Counted from the first letter of the stretch, positions 55,450 to 64,000 are shown. The stretch: 64,000 nt of DNA from Duganella callida (GCF_004614165.1 NZ_SPVG01000265.1:1-64000), one strand, 5' to 3'. A program made the numbers and translations. Notes: a model not told the origin generated them from the sequence alone.

Positions 55450-56702
55450 CGCGCCTCCTTTCGGGCCAGCATCCAGCGGCGCTTTTCCAGAATGTGGTCG
55501 GCCTTCGCGTCCAGCAGCTCGGCGGCTTGGGCCACCGTCAGTTCGTTATGGGTCACGCGCTCCGCCACCAGCCGCATCTCGGTGGCGATCTGCTCCCACT
55601 CCGCCACCTTGGGCGTGGGCCGCACGCGTTCGAATTGCTGGGCGAAGGCGCGGGCATAGACGTCGTTCGCCAGGCGCGGCAAGGCCCAGTTGCTGCGGCG
55701 TGGCGGCAGGTCGCCCGTCAGTTCGTGGAAGCGTGCCATGGTTTCGGTGCGCGACAGGTATTCGATCAGCTGCCAGGCTTCCTTTTTATGCTTCGACGAC
55801 GACGCCAGCACCAGGCTGGACCCGCCGGCCACCGAAGCGGCCGGACCGGATGGACCGGGCAGCGGCGCCGTCATCCAGCTGTCCTGCTGGCCGGCGGGCA
55901 GGCGGCGCTTGAATTCGCCCATATTCCAGGGGCCGCTGATATAGAACGACACATAACCCATGCCGAATTCGTGATACACGTTGGTGATGCGGTTCAGTGG
56001 CGCCAGCTTTTGCGCGTACATGTCGGCATACAGCTGCAGGCTGCGCTGAAAGCCGGCGCTGCGGAAGTTGCCATAGCGGTCGCCGTCGCGCAGCAGCGGT
56101 TCGTTCTGTTGCAGGGCCAGCGCCAGCAGCGGCTCGAATTCATCGCTGGGCAGCAGGATGGCGTAATTGTCAGGACCGACGATGCGCTTGATGGCTTGCA
56201 TGGCTTTCATCCAGTCGTCCCAGCTCTGCGGCGGCCGCGTGTAACCGGCGCGCTTCAACAGATCCTGGCGGTAGAACATCACGCGCGTGTCGACATACCA
56301 GGGTACTCCCCACAGCTTGCCGTTGACGATATTGGTATCCCAGATGCCGGGGAAGTAATCGTCCTGCCGGACCACTTGCGAGGCTGCCGCGTAAGCATCC
56401 AGCGGCGTCAGCGCCTTCAGGATTTCGAACTCCGGTATCCATGTATTCCCGAGCTGAAAGACATCCGGCATGACTTCGCCCGCGTAGGCCGTCAGCAGCT
56501 TTTCGTGCGCGGCGGTCCACGGCAGCTGCTGCACTTCGACGTGTACGCCGGGGTGCGTGCGCTCGAATTCGGGGATCAGCGCCGTCACCACTTCCCCCTC
56601 CCTGCCCATCGCCCAGAATTTCAGCACCACGCCTTCCTGCTGCCGCTGCGTGCAGGCGCACAGCAGCGACAACAGCATGGCGATCAACGCGCGTCGCGTC
56701 AT
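55446..56702 (-). CDS. Sugar ABC transporter substrate-binding lipoprotein
   Basis: This 418-residue type I solute-binding protein has a short signal and a possible lipobox (LLCAC, Cys about 17). It shows the family segments LKFWAMGREGEVV, PDVFQLGNTWIPEF and GKLWGVPWYVDTRVMFYRQD. The ATG at 56702 overlaps the GH144 stop; the frame upstream of it is not conserved. From context the ligand is probably a beta-1,2-glucooligosaccharide such as sophorotriose. Confidence 0.92.
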   Translation of the reverse strand: MTRRALIAMLLSLLCACTQRQQEGVVLKFWAMGREGEVVTALIPEFERTHPGVHVEVQQLPWTAAHEKLLTAYAGEVMPDVFQLGNTWIPEFEILKALTPLDAYAAASQVVRQDDYFPGIWDTNIVNGKLWGVPWYVDTRVMFYRQDLLKRAGYTRPPQSWDDWMKAMQAIKRIVGPDNYAILLPSDEFEPLLALALQQNEPLLRDGDRYGNFRSAGFQRSLQLYADMYAQKLAPLNRITNVYHEFGMGYVSFYISGPWNMGEFKRRLPAGQQDSWMTAPLPGPSGPAASVAGGSSLVLASSSKHKKEAWQLIEYLSRTETMARFHELTGDLPPRRSNWALPRLANDVYARAFAQQFERVRPTPKVAEWEQIATEMRLVAERVTHNELTVAQAAELLDAKADHILEKRRWMLARKEAR

Positions 56703-58102
56703 TTGGCCAGCCAGCCGCCGGTGAAGCCGGCGCGTTCGAGACCGCGGCGGACGACCGGATGGCCGCGCATCACGCGCCACACCAGCTCCGTGCGGTAGTT
56801 TTCCGTCATCGCGATGATCGGTCCCTGGTCGATGCCGAGATAATCGACATCCACCCAGCCCCTGCCCGGCACCACCTGCCCCTGCGACACCGGCACGTCA
56901 TAGGTGAAACTCGGATTGAAGGCGTCATAGAAACCATACTTACCGTAGATGAAATCACCGTAGCGCTGCTTCATTTCCAGCACCGCCGGCACCACGATCT
57001 CAGGCGCGAACGGCAGCGAGGATGCGGCGGCGGTCGGCGCCAGCGTGCAGTCGTCGTAGGCTTTCAGGCCGCCCACGCCGCGCGCCGAGTAGGTGCGGAA
57101 CGGCAGCTGGCGGCCGTTGTATTCGAGCGTCTTGTCGACCGGCCCGTCGCTGGCGGTGATGCCCCACACGTTCTGGCCGTAGCCCTTGCAGCCGAGCGGA
57201 TTCTCCAGCGCGTACGCCTGCTGACGGTAAGTGGCGCGTCGGCTGTTCTCGAAATAGTCGTAGCCGCGCTCGCGCATGTACTGATCGCGGATGCCGCGAA
57301 AATCGATCCACACATGGCTGTACTGGTGCACGAACAGCGAGGGGAAGCCCAGGTGTTCCCTGTCGCCTTTGCCCTCCAGGCTCTTGGCATAGGTACTGGT
57401 CCACGCCTGCCAGGCATCCGGCTGCACGGCGTGGGTGGGAGAACCCAGCGCCAGCACGTAGATCAGCATCGCCTCGTTGTAGCCTTTCCAGTCGTAGCCA
57501 TGGAAGCCCGATTCCGGCTCCCAGCCCAGCGCGATGGAAGGCTTGCGCGCCTGCGCCCAGGCCCAGTCGACCCGTTCATAGATCTCCTTCGCCAGCTTGC
57601 GGATCTCCTGTTCGCCCGCATCACTGCCATTGAAGTAGGACTCGCAGAACAAGGCGCCGGCCAGGAACAGCGCGGTGTCGATGGTCGACAGCTCCACCTT
57701 GTCGTTGTAGCGCAGGCCCGTCTTCATGTCGAGGAAGTGATAGAAGAAACCCTTGTAGCCGCTGGTCTTGGTACCCTTGTCAGCGCCTTGCGGCGCGTTG
57801 CGGAAGAAGCGCAGCGTCGCCAGCACGCGGTCGCGCGCCTGCTGGCGCGTGATGTAGCCACGCTCGACGCCGATCGGGTACGCCGTCAGGCCAAAGCCGA
57901 CCGCCGCCACGCTGGAAAACGACGGCGTCGGATAGCGGTCCGGCACCAGTCCGTTGGCGGGATTAGTGGTCTGCCAGAAAAACTGGAAAGTGCGCTGTTC
58001 GATGTCGTCGAAGACGGCCGGCAGCGCGGTGTCGCGCGCACAAGCCTGGCCCGCGCCGATCAGCGCGCAGGCGGCCAGGATGGATGTCAACAGTGGTCGC
58101 AT
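56699..58102 (-). CDS. GH144-type endo/exo-beta-1,2-glucanase
   Basis: This 467-residue protein has a signal peptide (to about 25, GQACA) and a glucoamylase-like (PF10091) (alpha/alpha)6 domain: FDDIEQRTFQFFWQTTNP, GFFYHFLDMKTG, GWEPESGFHGYDWKGYNEAM and VWGITASDGP. GH144 members with this size and signal peptide are beta-1,2-glucanases or sophorohydrolases. The ATG at 58114 is an alternative, but 58102 gives a clean signal peptide 1 bp after the receptor stop. It is predicted periplasmic, cutting glucan delivered by the TonB receptor. Confidence 0.84.
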   Translation of the reverse strand: MRPLLTSILAACALIGAGQACARDTALPAVFDDIEQRTFQFFWQTTNPANGLVPDRYPTPSFSSVAAVGFGLTAYPIGVERGYITRQQARDRVLATLRFFRNAPQGADKGTKTSGYKGFFYHFLDMKTGLRYNDKVELSTIDTALFLAGALFCESYFNGSDAGEQEIRKLAKEIYERVDWAWAQARKPSIALGWEPESGFHGYDWKGYNEAMLIYVLALGSPTHAVQPDAWQAWTSTYAKSLEGKGDREHLGFPSLFVHQYSHVWIDFRGIRDQYMRERGYDYFENSRRATYRQQAYALENPLGCKGYGQNVWGITASDGPVDKTLEYNGRQLPFRTYSARGVGGLKAYDDCTLAPTAAASSLPFAPEIVVPAVLEMKQRYGDFIYGKYGFYDAFNPSFTYDVPVSQGQVVPGRGWVDVDYLGIDQGPIIAMTENYRTELVWRVMRGHPVVRRGLERAGFTGGWLAK

Positions 58103-58103
58103 A

Positions 58104-60950
58104 TCAGAAAGCATAACGGGCGCTGAATTTCAGGGTGCGCATAGGACCGCCGACCGAATTCGGCGTGCCCAGGTTCTTGTTGTCGCCGCCGAAGCGGTTC
58201 TGCGGATTGCCCGGACCGCCCGCCCAGCCGTCATAGCCGCCGTAGTTGATACTGTTGAACAGATTCAGCACGTCCAGCCGCAGCGCCACGTGGCCATAGC
58301 GGAAGCCGACGTCCTTCGCCAGACCGACATCGACCTGGTGGAAGGCGTTGGCCTCGCCCTTGGCCGACACGCACTGGGCGAACCCTTTCGAGCAATCGGT
58401 GATACGGTACGGCAGACCGGAACCCAGCGTCACCTTCCCCGACAACATCAGCCCCCACGGCAGCACGCCGTCGGACACCCCGGACACCACCAGCCGGTGC
58501 TTCTCGACGTCGGTCGACGGATTCCAGGCGTAGGGATAGCGGCCATAGGTCCAGTTGAAGATATCGTTGGTCCACTCCTTGTTGGTGGTCTCGCCGCGGC
58601 TGTAGGTATAGGTCGCGCCCAGGCTCCAGGTCGATGACTTGGTGTAGGGCTTGTCCATTTTCAGATAGATGTTGTCGGTCTTGGCCTGGGTGATGAAATC
58701 GCCCAGCACCAGTGTGCCGAATCCGGGCACGGAACCGAACAGCGGATCGATCGGACTTTGCGTGCCCCAGCCGCCTTTCGGATCGCGGTTGCCGCCGAAC
58801 CAGTTGAACTGATTGTGGCTGCGCGAATTGGTGTAACCCACCTCGCCGTTCCAGATGCCCAGCGCCTGGCGCAGACCCAGGCTGTACTGGTCGGTGTAGG
58901 CCATCTTGTGGTCATTCCTGATCATCCAGATCTCGCCGCCCGACTGCGCGTTCTTCTGCGCCTCATCCAGCGCATGGTTGGCGATGGTGCGGTCGTAGGC
59001 GCGGCCCCAGCCCGCGAACAGCACCGAGGCGCGGTCGCCGAACAGGTCGTAGGACAGGCCCAGGCGCGGCGCCCAGGCGTTCTTGAACGGCTTGCGGCTG
59101 TTGCCAGTGCTGATGTAATCCTTGATGTTGACGCCGCCCTTGGCCAGCGACTGCGCATAGGTCTGTCCGGCCGGCGCACCGTCGCGCGGGTCCTGCTTGT
59201 CGAAGATGGCCACACGATCGGCCGGCGTGACGTAGTGATCGTTCAGCATATTGTCTTCGTAGTCGTAACGCAGGCCGAGGTTGAGCAGCAGCTTGTCGTT
59301 GTACTGCCAGTCGTCCTGCAGATAGAGGCCGTATTGGTTGTTCGAGAAGTCCACGCCATTGGCCGGCACCGCCGGCTCGGTGCGGATGATGCTCGGCTGC
59401 CCGGTCACGGTATCGATGCGCTCATATAGCTTGTCGACGGCGAAGGCGGTGCCGGACAGGTTGTAGGTGATGTGCTTGACCTTGACGCCGCCCTTCAGCG
59501 TATGCCCCTTGAAGCCGGTGTAGGTCAGATCGTCCTGCGCCAGCTTGCCCTCCTGCTGGCGGTACTGGTTGTTGGGCGAACCGCCGGTGATGATCACGTC
59601 CACCACGTTGTTGTCGGTATTGCTGGGAGAGACCTGGTAGCGGATATACGGCCGTGTGGCGGTGGAGTGCGGATTCCAGGTGTACTTCTCATAGCCCAGA
59701 CGCGCCTCGTTGAGGAAGCCGTGCGTATTCCATTCGTGCTTGAAGTCGAAGCGGTCTTCGTCGTTGCTGCGGTTGAGCACATTCTCGGCGGTGCTCAGCT
59801 TCTGGTCCTCGGGAATGACGTCGGTCTCGCGGCGGATGCGGGCCGTGGCTTCGACACGCTGGTCTTCGGTCAATTGCGTGTCCAGCTTCAGCAAAAACAA
59901 GTCTTCCTTGAACGACGACACGGTGGCGCCCTGCTCCTTCAGCAGCTCGGGCACGATGCCGGCATTGGGCAGCAGGTCGGTGCGCTGGGCGATGACCTGG
60001 CGCGGGCTGTCGATCTTCTTGCCCTCGTAGGCGAAGAAGTAATGCGCCTTGTCCTTGACGATAGGGCCGCCGAGCGTGACGCCGTACTGGTCCTGCGAAG
60101 AGGCCGGCCGACCTATGCCTTGCCGCTCCGCGTCCTTCTGAAACGGGTCCATGGCCGTGACGTTGGTGCCGGTATGGTCCCAGAACGCATCGCCATGCAG
60201 CTCGTTGCCGCCCGACTTGGTGACGGCGGTGATGGCGGCACTCGACACCTGGTCATATTCGGCCTTGTAATTCTGCGAAATCACCTTGTATTCGGCCACC
60301 GCCGATTGCGGGAAGGGATTGCCGCGGCTCGAATCGAGGCCCGCTATGCCGCCGCGCAGAATGTTGTTCTTCTGGCTGACGCCATCGATGAAGACATTGA
60401 CGTTGTCCTGGTTCTGCGCCCCGCTCTGCAGCTTGACGTTGCCGCTCTGGTCGACGTTGAAACGCACGCCGGGCGCCAGGTCGGCGAAGGACAGGAAGTT
60501 GCGCGTCACCTGCGGCAGCTTCTCGATCTGCTGGCGCGATACCGAGGTGCCGACCTCGGACCCGGCGACGTCGCGGCGCGTGGCGGAACCGGTGATCACC
60601 ACCTGCGTCATGCCGTCCTGCAGCTGCAGGTCGACCTGGCTGGTCTGGCCGACGCTCAACGTCACCAGCTCCGAGGTCTGGTCGCCCACCTTGATCTGAT
60701 ACGTGCCCGGCGCCACGCCGGTCAAGATGTAACTGCCGTCAGCACGCGTGACGGCGTTGTAGGCATAACCGTTCAACTGGTTCACCGCCACCACCGGCGT
60801 GCCGGCCGCCGCCGCGCTGCCGCGCGTGACCTGGCCCTGGATGGTGGCGGTACTCAACTGCGCGCTGGCGTAGGGTGTGACGATCAGCGCGGCGGCCAGG
60901 GCGGCCGCCATGATGGATAGCGTGGGTGTGCGGCGTGTAGCTGTTTTCAT
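58104..60950 (-). CDS. TonB-dependent receptor (Oar-like, with carboxypeptidase-regulatory N-domain)
   Basis: This 948-residue outer-membrane receptor has a signal peptide (to about 31) and a CarboxypepD_reg-like domain (TATIQGQVTRGSAAAAGTPV ... GSYILTGVAPGTYQIKVG). A plug and a large barrel follow, ending in LKFSARYAF. The GGAG site 6 nt before 60950 decides the start. Receptors of this type take up polysaccharide fragments in Proteobacteria; no SusD partner is present. It follows lacI by 58 bp and is probably in the same operon. Confidence 0.9.
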   Translation of the reverse strand: MKTATRRTPTLSIMAAALAAALIVTPYASAQLSTATIQGQVTRGSAAAAGTPVVAVNQLNGYAYNAVTRADGSYILTGVAPGTYQIKVGDQTSELVTLSVGQTSQVDLQLQDGMTQVVITGSATRRDVAGSEVGTSVSRQQIEKLPQVTRNFLSFADLAPGVRFNVDQSGNVKLQSGAQNQDNVNVFIDGVSQKNNILRGGIAGLDSSRGNPFPQSAVAEYKVISQNYKAEYDQVSSAAITAVTKSGGNELHGDAFWDHTGTNVTAMDPFQKDAERQGIGRPASSQDQYGVTLGGPIVKDKAHYFFAYEGKKIDSPRQVIAQRTDLLPNAGIVPELLKEQGATVSSFKEDLFLLKLDTQLTEDQRVEATARIRRETDVIPEDQKLSTAENVLNRSNDEDRFDFKHEWNTHGFLNEARLGYEKYTWNPHSTATRPYIRYQVSPSNTDNNVVDVIITGGSPNNQYRQQEGKLAQDDLTYTGFKGHTLKGGVKVKHITYNLSGTAFAVDKLYERIDTVTGQPSIIRTEPAVPANGVDFSNNQYGLYLQDDWQYNDKLLLNLGLRYDYEDNMLNDHYVTPADRVAIFDKQDPRDGAPAGQTYAQSLAKGGVNIKDYISTGNSRKPFKNAWAPRLGLSYDLFGDRASVLFAGWGRAYDRTIANHALDEAQKNAQSGGEIWMIRNDHKMAYTDQYSLGLRQALGIWNGEVGYTNSRSHNQFNWFGGNRDPKGGWGTQSPIDPLFGSVPGFGTLVLGDFITQAKTDNIYLKMDKPYTKSSTWSLGATYTYSRGETTNKEWTNDIFNWTYGRYPYAWNPSTDVEKHRLVVSGVSDGVLPWGLMLSGKVTLGSGLPYRITDCSKGFAQCVSAKGEANAFHQVDVGLAKDVGFRYGHVALRLDVLNLFNSINYGGYDGWAGGPGNPQNRFGGDNKNLGTPNSVGGPMRTLKFSARYAF

Positions 60951-61008
60951 GTTCGTCTCCTGATTCTTGTTGTATGCATCTAGGTCATGAAGCTGCTGTG
61001 GTAAATCG

Positions 61009-62013
61009 TTATGGCGGCGATTCTCCCGTCGAGGCGCGCAGCACCAGCTCCGCGGCCAGGGTCTGTGTGGTGGGCGTGCGGTCGCCCGACTGGCCGATGG
61101 CCGCATGCAGGCGTTCCAGCGCCTGCACGCCCAGCTCCGCGATCGGCACGCGCACGGTGGTCAGCGCCGGGCTGACGTAGCGCGCAATCGGAATATCGTC
61201 GAAGCCGGCCAGCGCCATGTCGCGCGGTATTTGCAAGCCGCCCTGGGCCAGGGCCAGCAGCGCGCCGATGGCCATCATGTCGTTGGCGGCAAATAGCGCC
61301 GATGGACGCTGCGTAGCCGGCATCGCCAGCAGTTCCGCGCCCACCGCCTGGCCGGATTCCTCGGAAAAGTCGCCGCTGAATACGCGCGCCACGGCGGCCG
61401 GCGCCAGTTCGCGCAACGCGGCCTGGTAGCCGCGCAAGCGCTCCTGCGCCTCGTAGTTGCCGGCCGGGCCGGCGATGAAGGCGACGTCGCGGTGGCCGCG
61501 CGCCAGCAGATGCGCCACCATCGCACGGGCGGCGCTGTAGTTGTCGACCGCCAGCGCGGGATGGCCGGCGGCCGAGCTGTTCATCAGCACCACCGGCAGT
61601 TCCTCGGGCAGGTTCTCGCTGAGGAAACCGGCGTCCATGTGCGGCGACATCACCAGCAGGCCGTCGACGCGGCCGCGCATGGCGCGCAGCACCAGCGCCG
61701 CTTCGTCGGCGTCGCTGTGCAGGCTGGAGACCATCAGGTGCAAGCCGCGGCGGCGGGCGGCGCCGTCTATGCCGCGTATCATCTCCGAGAAGAATTCGCC
61801 ATACAGGTCGGGCAGCAGCACACCGATGGTGTTGGTGGTGCTGGTGGTCAGGCTGCGCGCGCCCACGTGCGGCACGTAGCGCAGTTGCCGCATGATGGTC
61901 AGGATGTGCTGGCGGGTGTCCTCGGTCACGCTGGCGTGGCCGTTGAGCACGCGCGACACCGAGGCCACCGACACCCCGGCCGCCTGCGCCACATCGCGGA
62001 TCGTGATCGCCAT
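61009..62013 (-). CDS. LacI-family transcriptional regulator
   Basis: This 334-residue protein has an N-terminal HTH (TIRDVAQAAGVSVASVSRVL) and a periplasmic-binding-like sensor domain (TIGVLLPDLYGEFFSEMIRG to the C-terminus). The ATG at 62013 has AAGGG 5 nt upstream; the GTG at 62019 is too close to it. It is the first gene of the glucan operon, and two LacI-type palindromes lie upstream. Autoregulation relieved by a beta-1,2-glucooligosaccharide is likely. Confidence 0.93.
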   Translation of the reverse strand: MAITIRDVAQAAGVSVASVSRVLNGHASVTEDTRQHILTIMRQLRYVPHVGARSLTTSTTNTIGVLLPDLYGEFFSEMIRGIDGAARRRGLHLMVSSLHSDADEAALVLRAMRGRVDGLLVMSPHMDAGFLSENLPEELPVVLMNSSAAGHPALAVDNYSAARAMVAHLLARGHRDVAFIAGPAGNYEAQERLRGYQAALRELAPAAVARVFSGDFSEESGQAVGAELLAMPATQRPSALFAANDMMAIGALLALAQGGLQIPRDMALAGFDDIPIARYVSPALTTVRVPIAELGVQALERLHAAIGQSGDRTPTTQTLAAELVLRASTGESPP

Positions 62014-62031
62014 CTGCACCCTTTCAAGGAA

Positions 62032-62049
62032 AATGTAACCGGTTACATT
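62032..62049 (-). promoter_or_regulatory. LacI-family operator O1
   Basis: This is a perfect 18-bp palindrome AATGTAACC/GGTTACATT with the CG centre typical of LacI/GalR sites. It ends 19 bp before the lacI start, overlapping the 5' leader. Confidence 0.85.
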
Positions 62050-62085
62050 GTTTGCAAAAAATAAAACCGACCACGTTTCGGAGAA

Positions 62086-62101
62086 ATGTAATCGGTTACA
62101 T
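62086..62101 (-). promoter_or_regulatory. LacI-family operator O2
   Basis: This is a 16-bp palindrome ATGTAATC/GGTTACAT with one mismatch and the same half-site as O1. Centre-to-centre distance to O1 is 53 bp, about five helical turns, so a tetramer or paired dimers could loop the DNA. A promoter probably lies between them. Confidence 0.78.
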
Positions 62102-62165
62102 GCAATGTTGAGACAAGTCTAACCGCGCTTTTGGCGCGATGTAAAGACTTTTTTGCAACGGTGCG

Positions 62166-62762
62166 CTACAGGGTTTTGACGAATTCGCGTATGCCACCGA
62201 GCAGCATTTCAACCGACATCGCGGTCAGGATCAGACCCATCAGGCGTTCGAAGGCGGTCATCACCTGCGGTCCGAGCACGCGCTGCAGCTTCTCGGCGCT
62301 GAGGAACACCAGCAGCCAGATCACGCCGACGGACGCCAGCGCGGCCACGTGCACCAGCACCTCGCCCGTGCTCTCGCGCGAAAACAGCAGCACCGTGGCC
62401 AGCGCCGATGGTCCGGCCAGGGCCGGAATCGCCAGCGGCACGATGAACGGTTCGCCGCCGTCGGTGCGTCCGAGCACGCCGTCCGGATGCGGGAAGATCA
62501 TGCGGATCGAGATCAGCAGCAGGATCACGCTGCCGCCGATGCGCAGCGCCACCTCCGACAGGTGCAGCGCCGCCAGGAAATGGCGGCCGAAGAACATGAA
62601 GATCAGCAGCAGCACGAAGGCGATGCCGCACTCGCGGATCACGATGCGCGGCCGGCGCGCCGGCGGCACGGGATTGAGCACGCTGGCGAACAACGGCACA
62701 TTGCCGAAGGGATCGGTCACCAGCAGCAGGAGGATAAAAGTCTGGAAGAAGTCCTGGGTCAT
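62166..62762 (-). CDS. MarC-family integral membrane protein
   Basis: This 198-residue protein has six hydrophobic helices and the MarC family pattern: LLLVTDPFGNVPLFASVLNP near the start, GGSVILLLISIRMI, and VPLAIPALAGPSALATVLLF. The family was once linked to multiple antibiotic resistance, but its transport function is unknown. It is separated from the PEP-CTERM genes by a terminator. Confidence 0.9.
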   Translation of the reverse strand: MTQDFFQTFILLLLVTDPFGNVPLFASVLNPVPPARRPRIVIRECGIAFVLLLIFMFFGRHFLAALHLSEVALRIGGSVILLLISIRMIFPHPDGVLGRTDGGEPFIVPLAIPALAGPSALATVLLFSRESTGEVLVHVAALASVGVIWLLVFLSAEKLQRVLGPQVMTAFERLMGLILTAMSVEMLLGGIREFVKTL

Positions 62763-62774
62763 GTAATCCGCTTG

Positions 62775-62806
62775 AAAAAATAAAAACGGGAGCCTGAGCT
62801 CCCGTT
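62775..62806 (-). terminator. Rho-independent terminator after the PEP-CTERM gene
   Basis: On the minus strand a perfect 9-bp stem AACGGGAGC/GCTCCCGTT (4-nt loop) is followed by TTTTATTTTTTC. It lies between the PEP-CTERM stop (62829) and the marC-like start (62762). Confidence 0.88.
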
Positions 62807-62828
62807 CAAGTTTACCACCAGTTTCGTC

Positions 62829-63506
62829 TTATGCCGACTTGCGACGGCGTGCGATGGCGCCAACCAGGGCCAGACCGCCCAGCAGCATGGCGTAGGTTTC
62901 CGGTTCCGGTACTGGCGTAGCGTAGGTGTAGGTGACTTTGGCGTAGCCGCTGAACGACGGCAGCACCAGCGAACGGGTATTGCCCGAAATGCCTGCGATC
63001 ACACTGGTGGTGGACGCAGCCAGGTTGGCGTGCGCACTGCCGGTGCCGGAGAACAGCGCCAGACTGGCGGCATCGCTGTAGGTGCTGCTGCTGCTGAACG
63101 GCGACGAGAACGTGTACGAACCGCCGGAGGTGCCGGCGTAGTTGCTCAGGCCGTCAAACACACTGGCGTTGAAAGTATGGCTATCGCTGGACGTCAGCGT
63201 CTGGCTAACGCCGGACAAGGTGAAGGTCAGCAGCGCGCCAGCCGTGGCCTTGATGGTCGAAGCGGAGCTGGTGCTGGTGTTTTCCACTTTCACAGTGGTG
63301 CCCAGGTTGCTGAACAGCTGCACCTGTACCGATTCCAGCGTGCCCAGGGTGGCGTCGAACTTGGCGAAGTCCAGCGCGCCGGCGGCGCTGCTCTTGGTGT
63401 AGTTCAGTACGTTCGAATTGACGGTGTAGGTCTGCACGGCTGCCGATGCATCCACGGCCGCAGCCAAGGCGGCGACAGCCAGGGCGATTTGAGTCAGTTT
63501 TTTCAT
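62829..63506 (-). CDS. PEP-CTERM exosortase substrate (choice-of-anchor E type)
   Basis: This 225-residue secreted protein has a signal peptide (to about 23, VDASA), a Ser/Thr-rich beta domain, and a C-terminal sorting signal PVPEPETYAMLLGGLALVG followed by ARRRK. Exosortase (EpsH-type) should cleave at the PEP motif and attach the protein to the envelope or matrix. An AGGGA site precedes the ATG. It is a homologue of the next gene upstream. Confidence 0.9.
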   Translation of the reverse strand: MKKLTQIALAVAALAAAVDASAAVQTYTVNSNVLNYTKSSAAGALDFAKFDATLGTLESVQVQLFSNLGTTVKVENTSTSSASTIKATAGALLTFTLSGVSQTLTSSDSHTFNASVFDGLSNYAGTSGGSYTFSSPFSSSSTYSDAASLALFSGTGSAHANLAASTTSVIAGISGNTRSLVLPSFSGYAKVTYTYATPVPEPETYAMLLGGLALVGAIARRRKSA

Positions 63507-63535
63507 GTTGTTCCCTTTAATTAACGCTGTCGCGA

Positions 63536-64000
63536 TTAAGCCTTGGCAGCGCGCTTGCGCTTGGCGACCACACCCAGCACGCCCAGACCCAGCAGCAGCA
63601 TGCCGTAGGTTTCTGGCTCAGGCACTGGCGCGGCAGTGTAGGTATAGGTCACGGTGCCGTAGCCGCCCGCCTTGGTGGCGAACTGGGCGTCGATGCCGTC
63701 ACCTTCTACCGACGACCACGCTTTGGCGGAAATCAGGGTAGCGATGTTGCCAGTACCGGTGAACAGCGAGAGGTCCGACACATTGGTGAAGGTGGCGGTG
63801 CTGTGGGCGTTGACGGTTTTGCTGTCGGCGAAGGTATCGCCGGCAGCCACGCCCACGCTGGTGTTGTACAGCGTTTCGTTGATCAGCACCAGATTGCTGC
63901 TGTCCGGACGGCTCAGTGCCACGGTGGCGCCCAGGCTGAACGGAACGTTGGTCAGTTCATCGTTGTAGTTGGTCAGGCTGACGGAGCCGTTGATGTCCGA
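63536..64000 (-). CDS. PEP-CTERM exosortase substrate, partial at the window end
   Basis: The C-terminal 154 residues are present. The frame is open through 64000, so the N-terminus lies beyond the window. The protein ends in PVPEPETYGMLLLGLGVLG followed by VAKRKR. The beta-domain segments (DLSLFTGTGNIATLISAKAW; YGTVTYTYTAAPVPEPE) match the downstream paralogue (LALFSGTGSAHANL; AKVTYTYATPVPEPE). Tandem duplication of a surface protein gene is the simplest reading. Confidence 0.88.
   Translation of the reverse strand, partial: SDINGSVSLTNYNDELTNVPFSLGATVALSRPDSSNLVLINETLYNTSVGVAAGDTFADSKTVNAHSTATFTNVSDLSLFTGTGNIATLISAKAWSSVEGDGIDAQFATKAGGYGTVTYTYTAAPVPEPETYGMLLLGLGVLGVVAKRKRAAKA

Noticed and set aside
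62122..62155. Hairpin CGCGC-TTTTG-GCGCG with a nearby T-run as a terminator for the marC-like gene
   Set aside because: The T-run follows on the plus strand, whereas the gene is on the minus strand. The minus-strand side has no U-tract.

Overview
The window is high-GC DNA with tightly packed, often overlapping genes. The gene content points to a betaproteobacterium, most likely Oxalobacteraceae (the Massilia/Duganella/Janthinobacterium group). The clues are PEP-CTERM exosortase substrates, a Hcp/ClpV type VI secretion system (T6SS), TonB-dependent receptors, a DUF2760/Hsp70/Hsp70 operon and a LexA box of the E. coli/gamma-beta type. This placement is an inference from gene families; there is no rRNA in the window.

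Layout. 1-4156: a MacB-like ABC export system (adaptor, ATPase, two FtsX permeases), with the adaptor cut by the window edge. 4169-7401: maiA, an azoreductase-like flavoprotein, a ChaC-type glutathione cyclotransferase, and an SplB/PA0069-type radical SAM gene directly behind a perfect LexA (SOS) box. 7585-12883: a three-gene operon of DUF2760 and two unusual Hsp70 proteins. 12867-15272: a DTW-domain tRNA modification enzyme and a chemoreceptor. 15374-32094: a T6SS locus with TssA, ClpV, TssE, Hcp, TssC, TssB, a TPR lipoprotein, TssK, TssL, an OmpA-like protein, TagF, TssM and an M15 peptidoglycan peptidase. No tssF, tssG, tssJ or vgrG is present here, so the system must be completed elsewhere or is atypical.

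32095-39696: a region with three identical tRNA-Asn(GTT) genes and a decayed 40-bp tRNA-Asn 3' fragment. The fragment and the first tRNA bracket an AT-richer higBA toxin-antitoxin module. Also here are a TonB-dependent receptor, a DUF3334 protein, an AraC regulator divergent from a short-chain dehydrogenase, and two uncharacterised small or membrane proteins. 39699-44406: tyrB, uvrB, and an ArsR-type repressor with an alpha/beta hydrolase.

44462-62101 is the most notable part: ten same-strand genes, most joined by 4-bp ATGA stop/start overlaps. They encode a LacI regulator preceded by two palindromic operators, an Oar-like TonB receptor, a GH144-type enzyme, an ABC sugar importer (binding lipoprotein, two permeases, UgpC/MsmK-like ATPase), a secreted 1032-residue discoidin/(alpha/alpha)6 protein, a GH1 beta-glucosidase and a 1252-residue soluble GH94 phosphorylase resembling the C-terminal part of NdvB. 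Together these read as a complete Gram-negative beta-1,2-glucan (sophoro-oligosaccharide) scavenging pathway: outer-membrane capture, endo- or exo-cleavage, inner-membrane import, then phosphorolysis and hydrolysis to glucose 1-phosphate and glucose. The discoidin protein is a candidate for an uncharacterised enzyme in that pathway.

62166-64000: a MarC-family membrane protein and two tandem PEP-CTERM proteins, the second cut by the window end.
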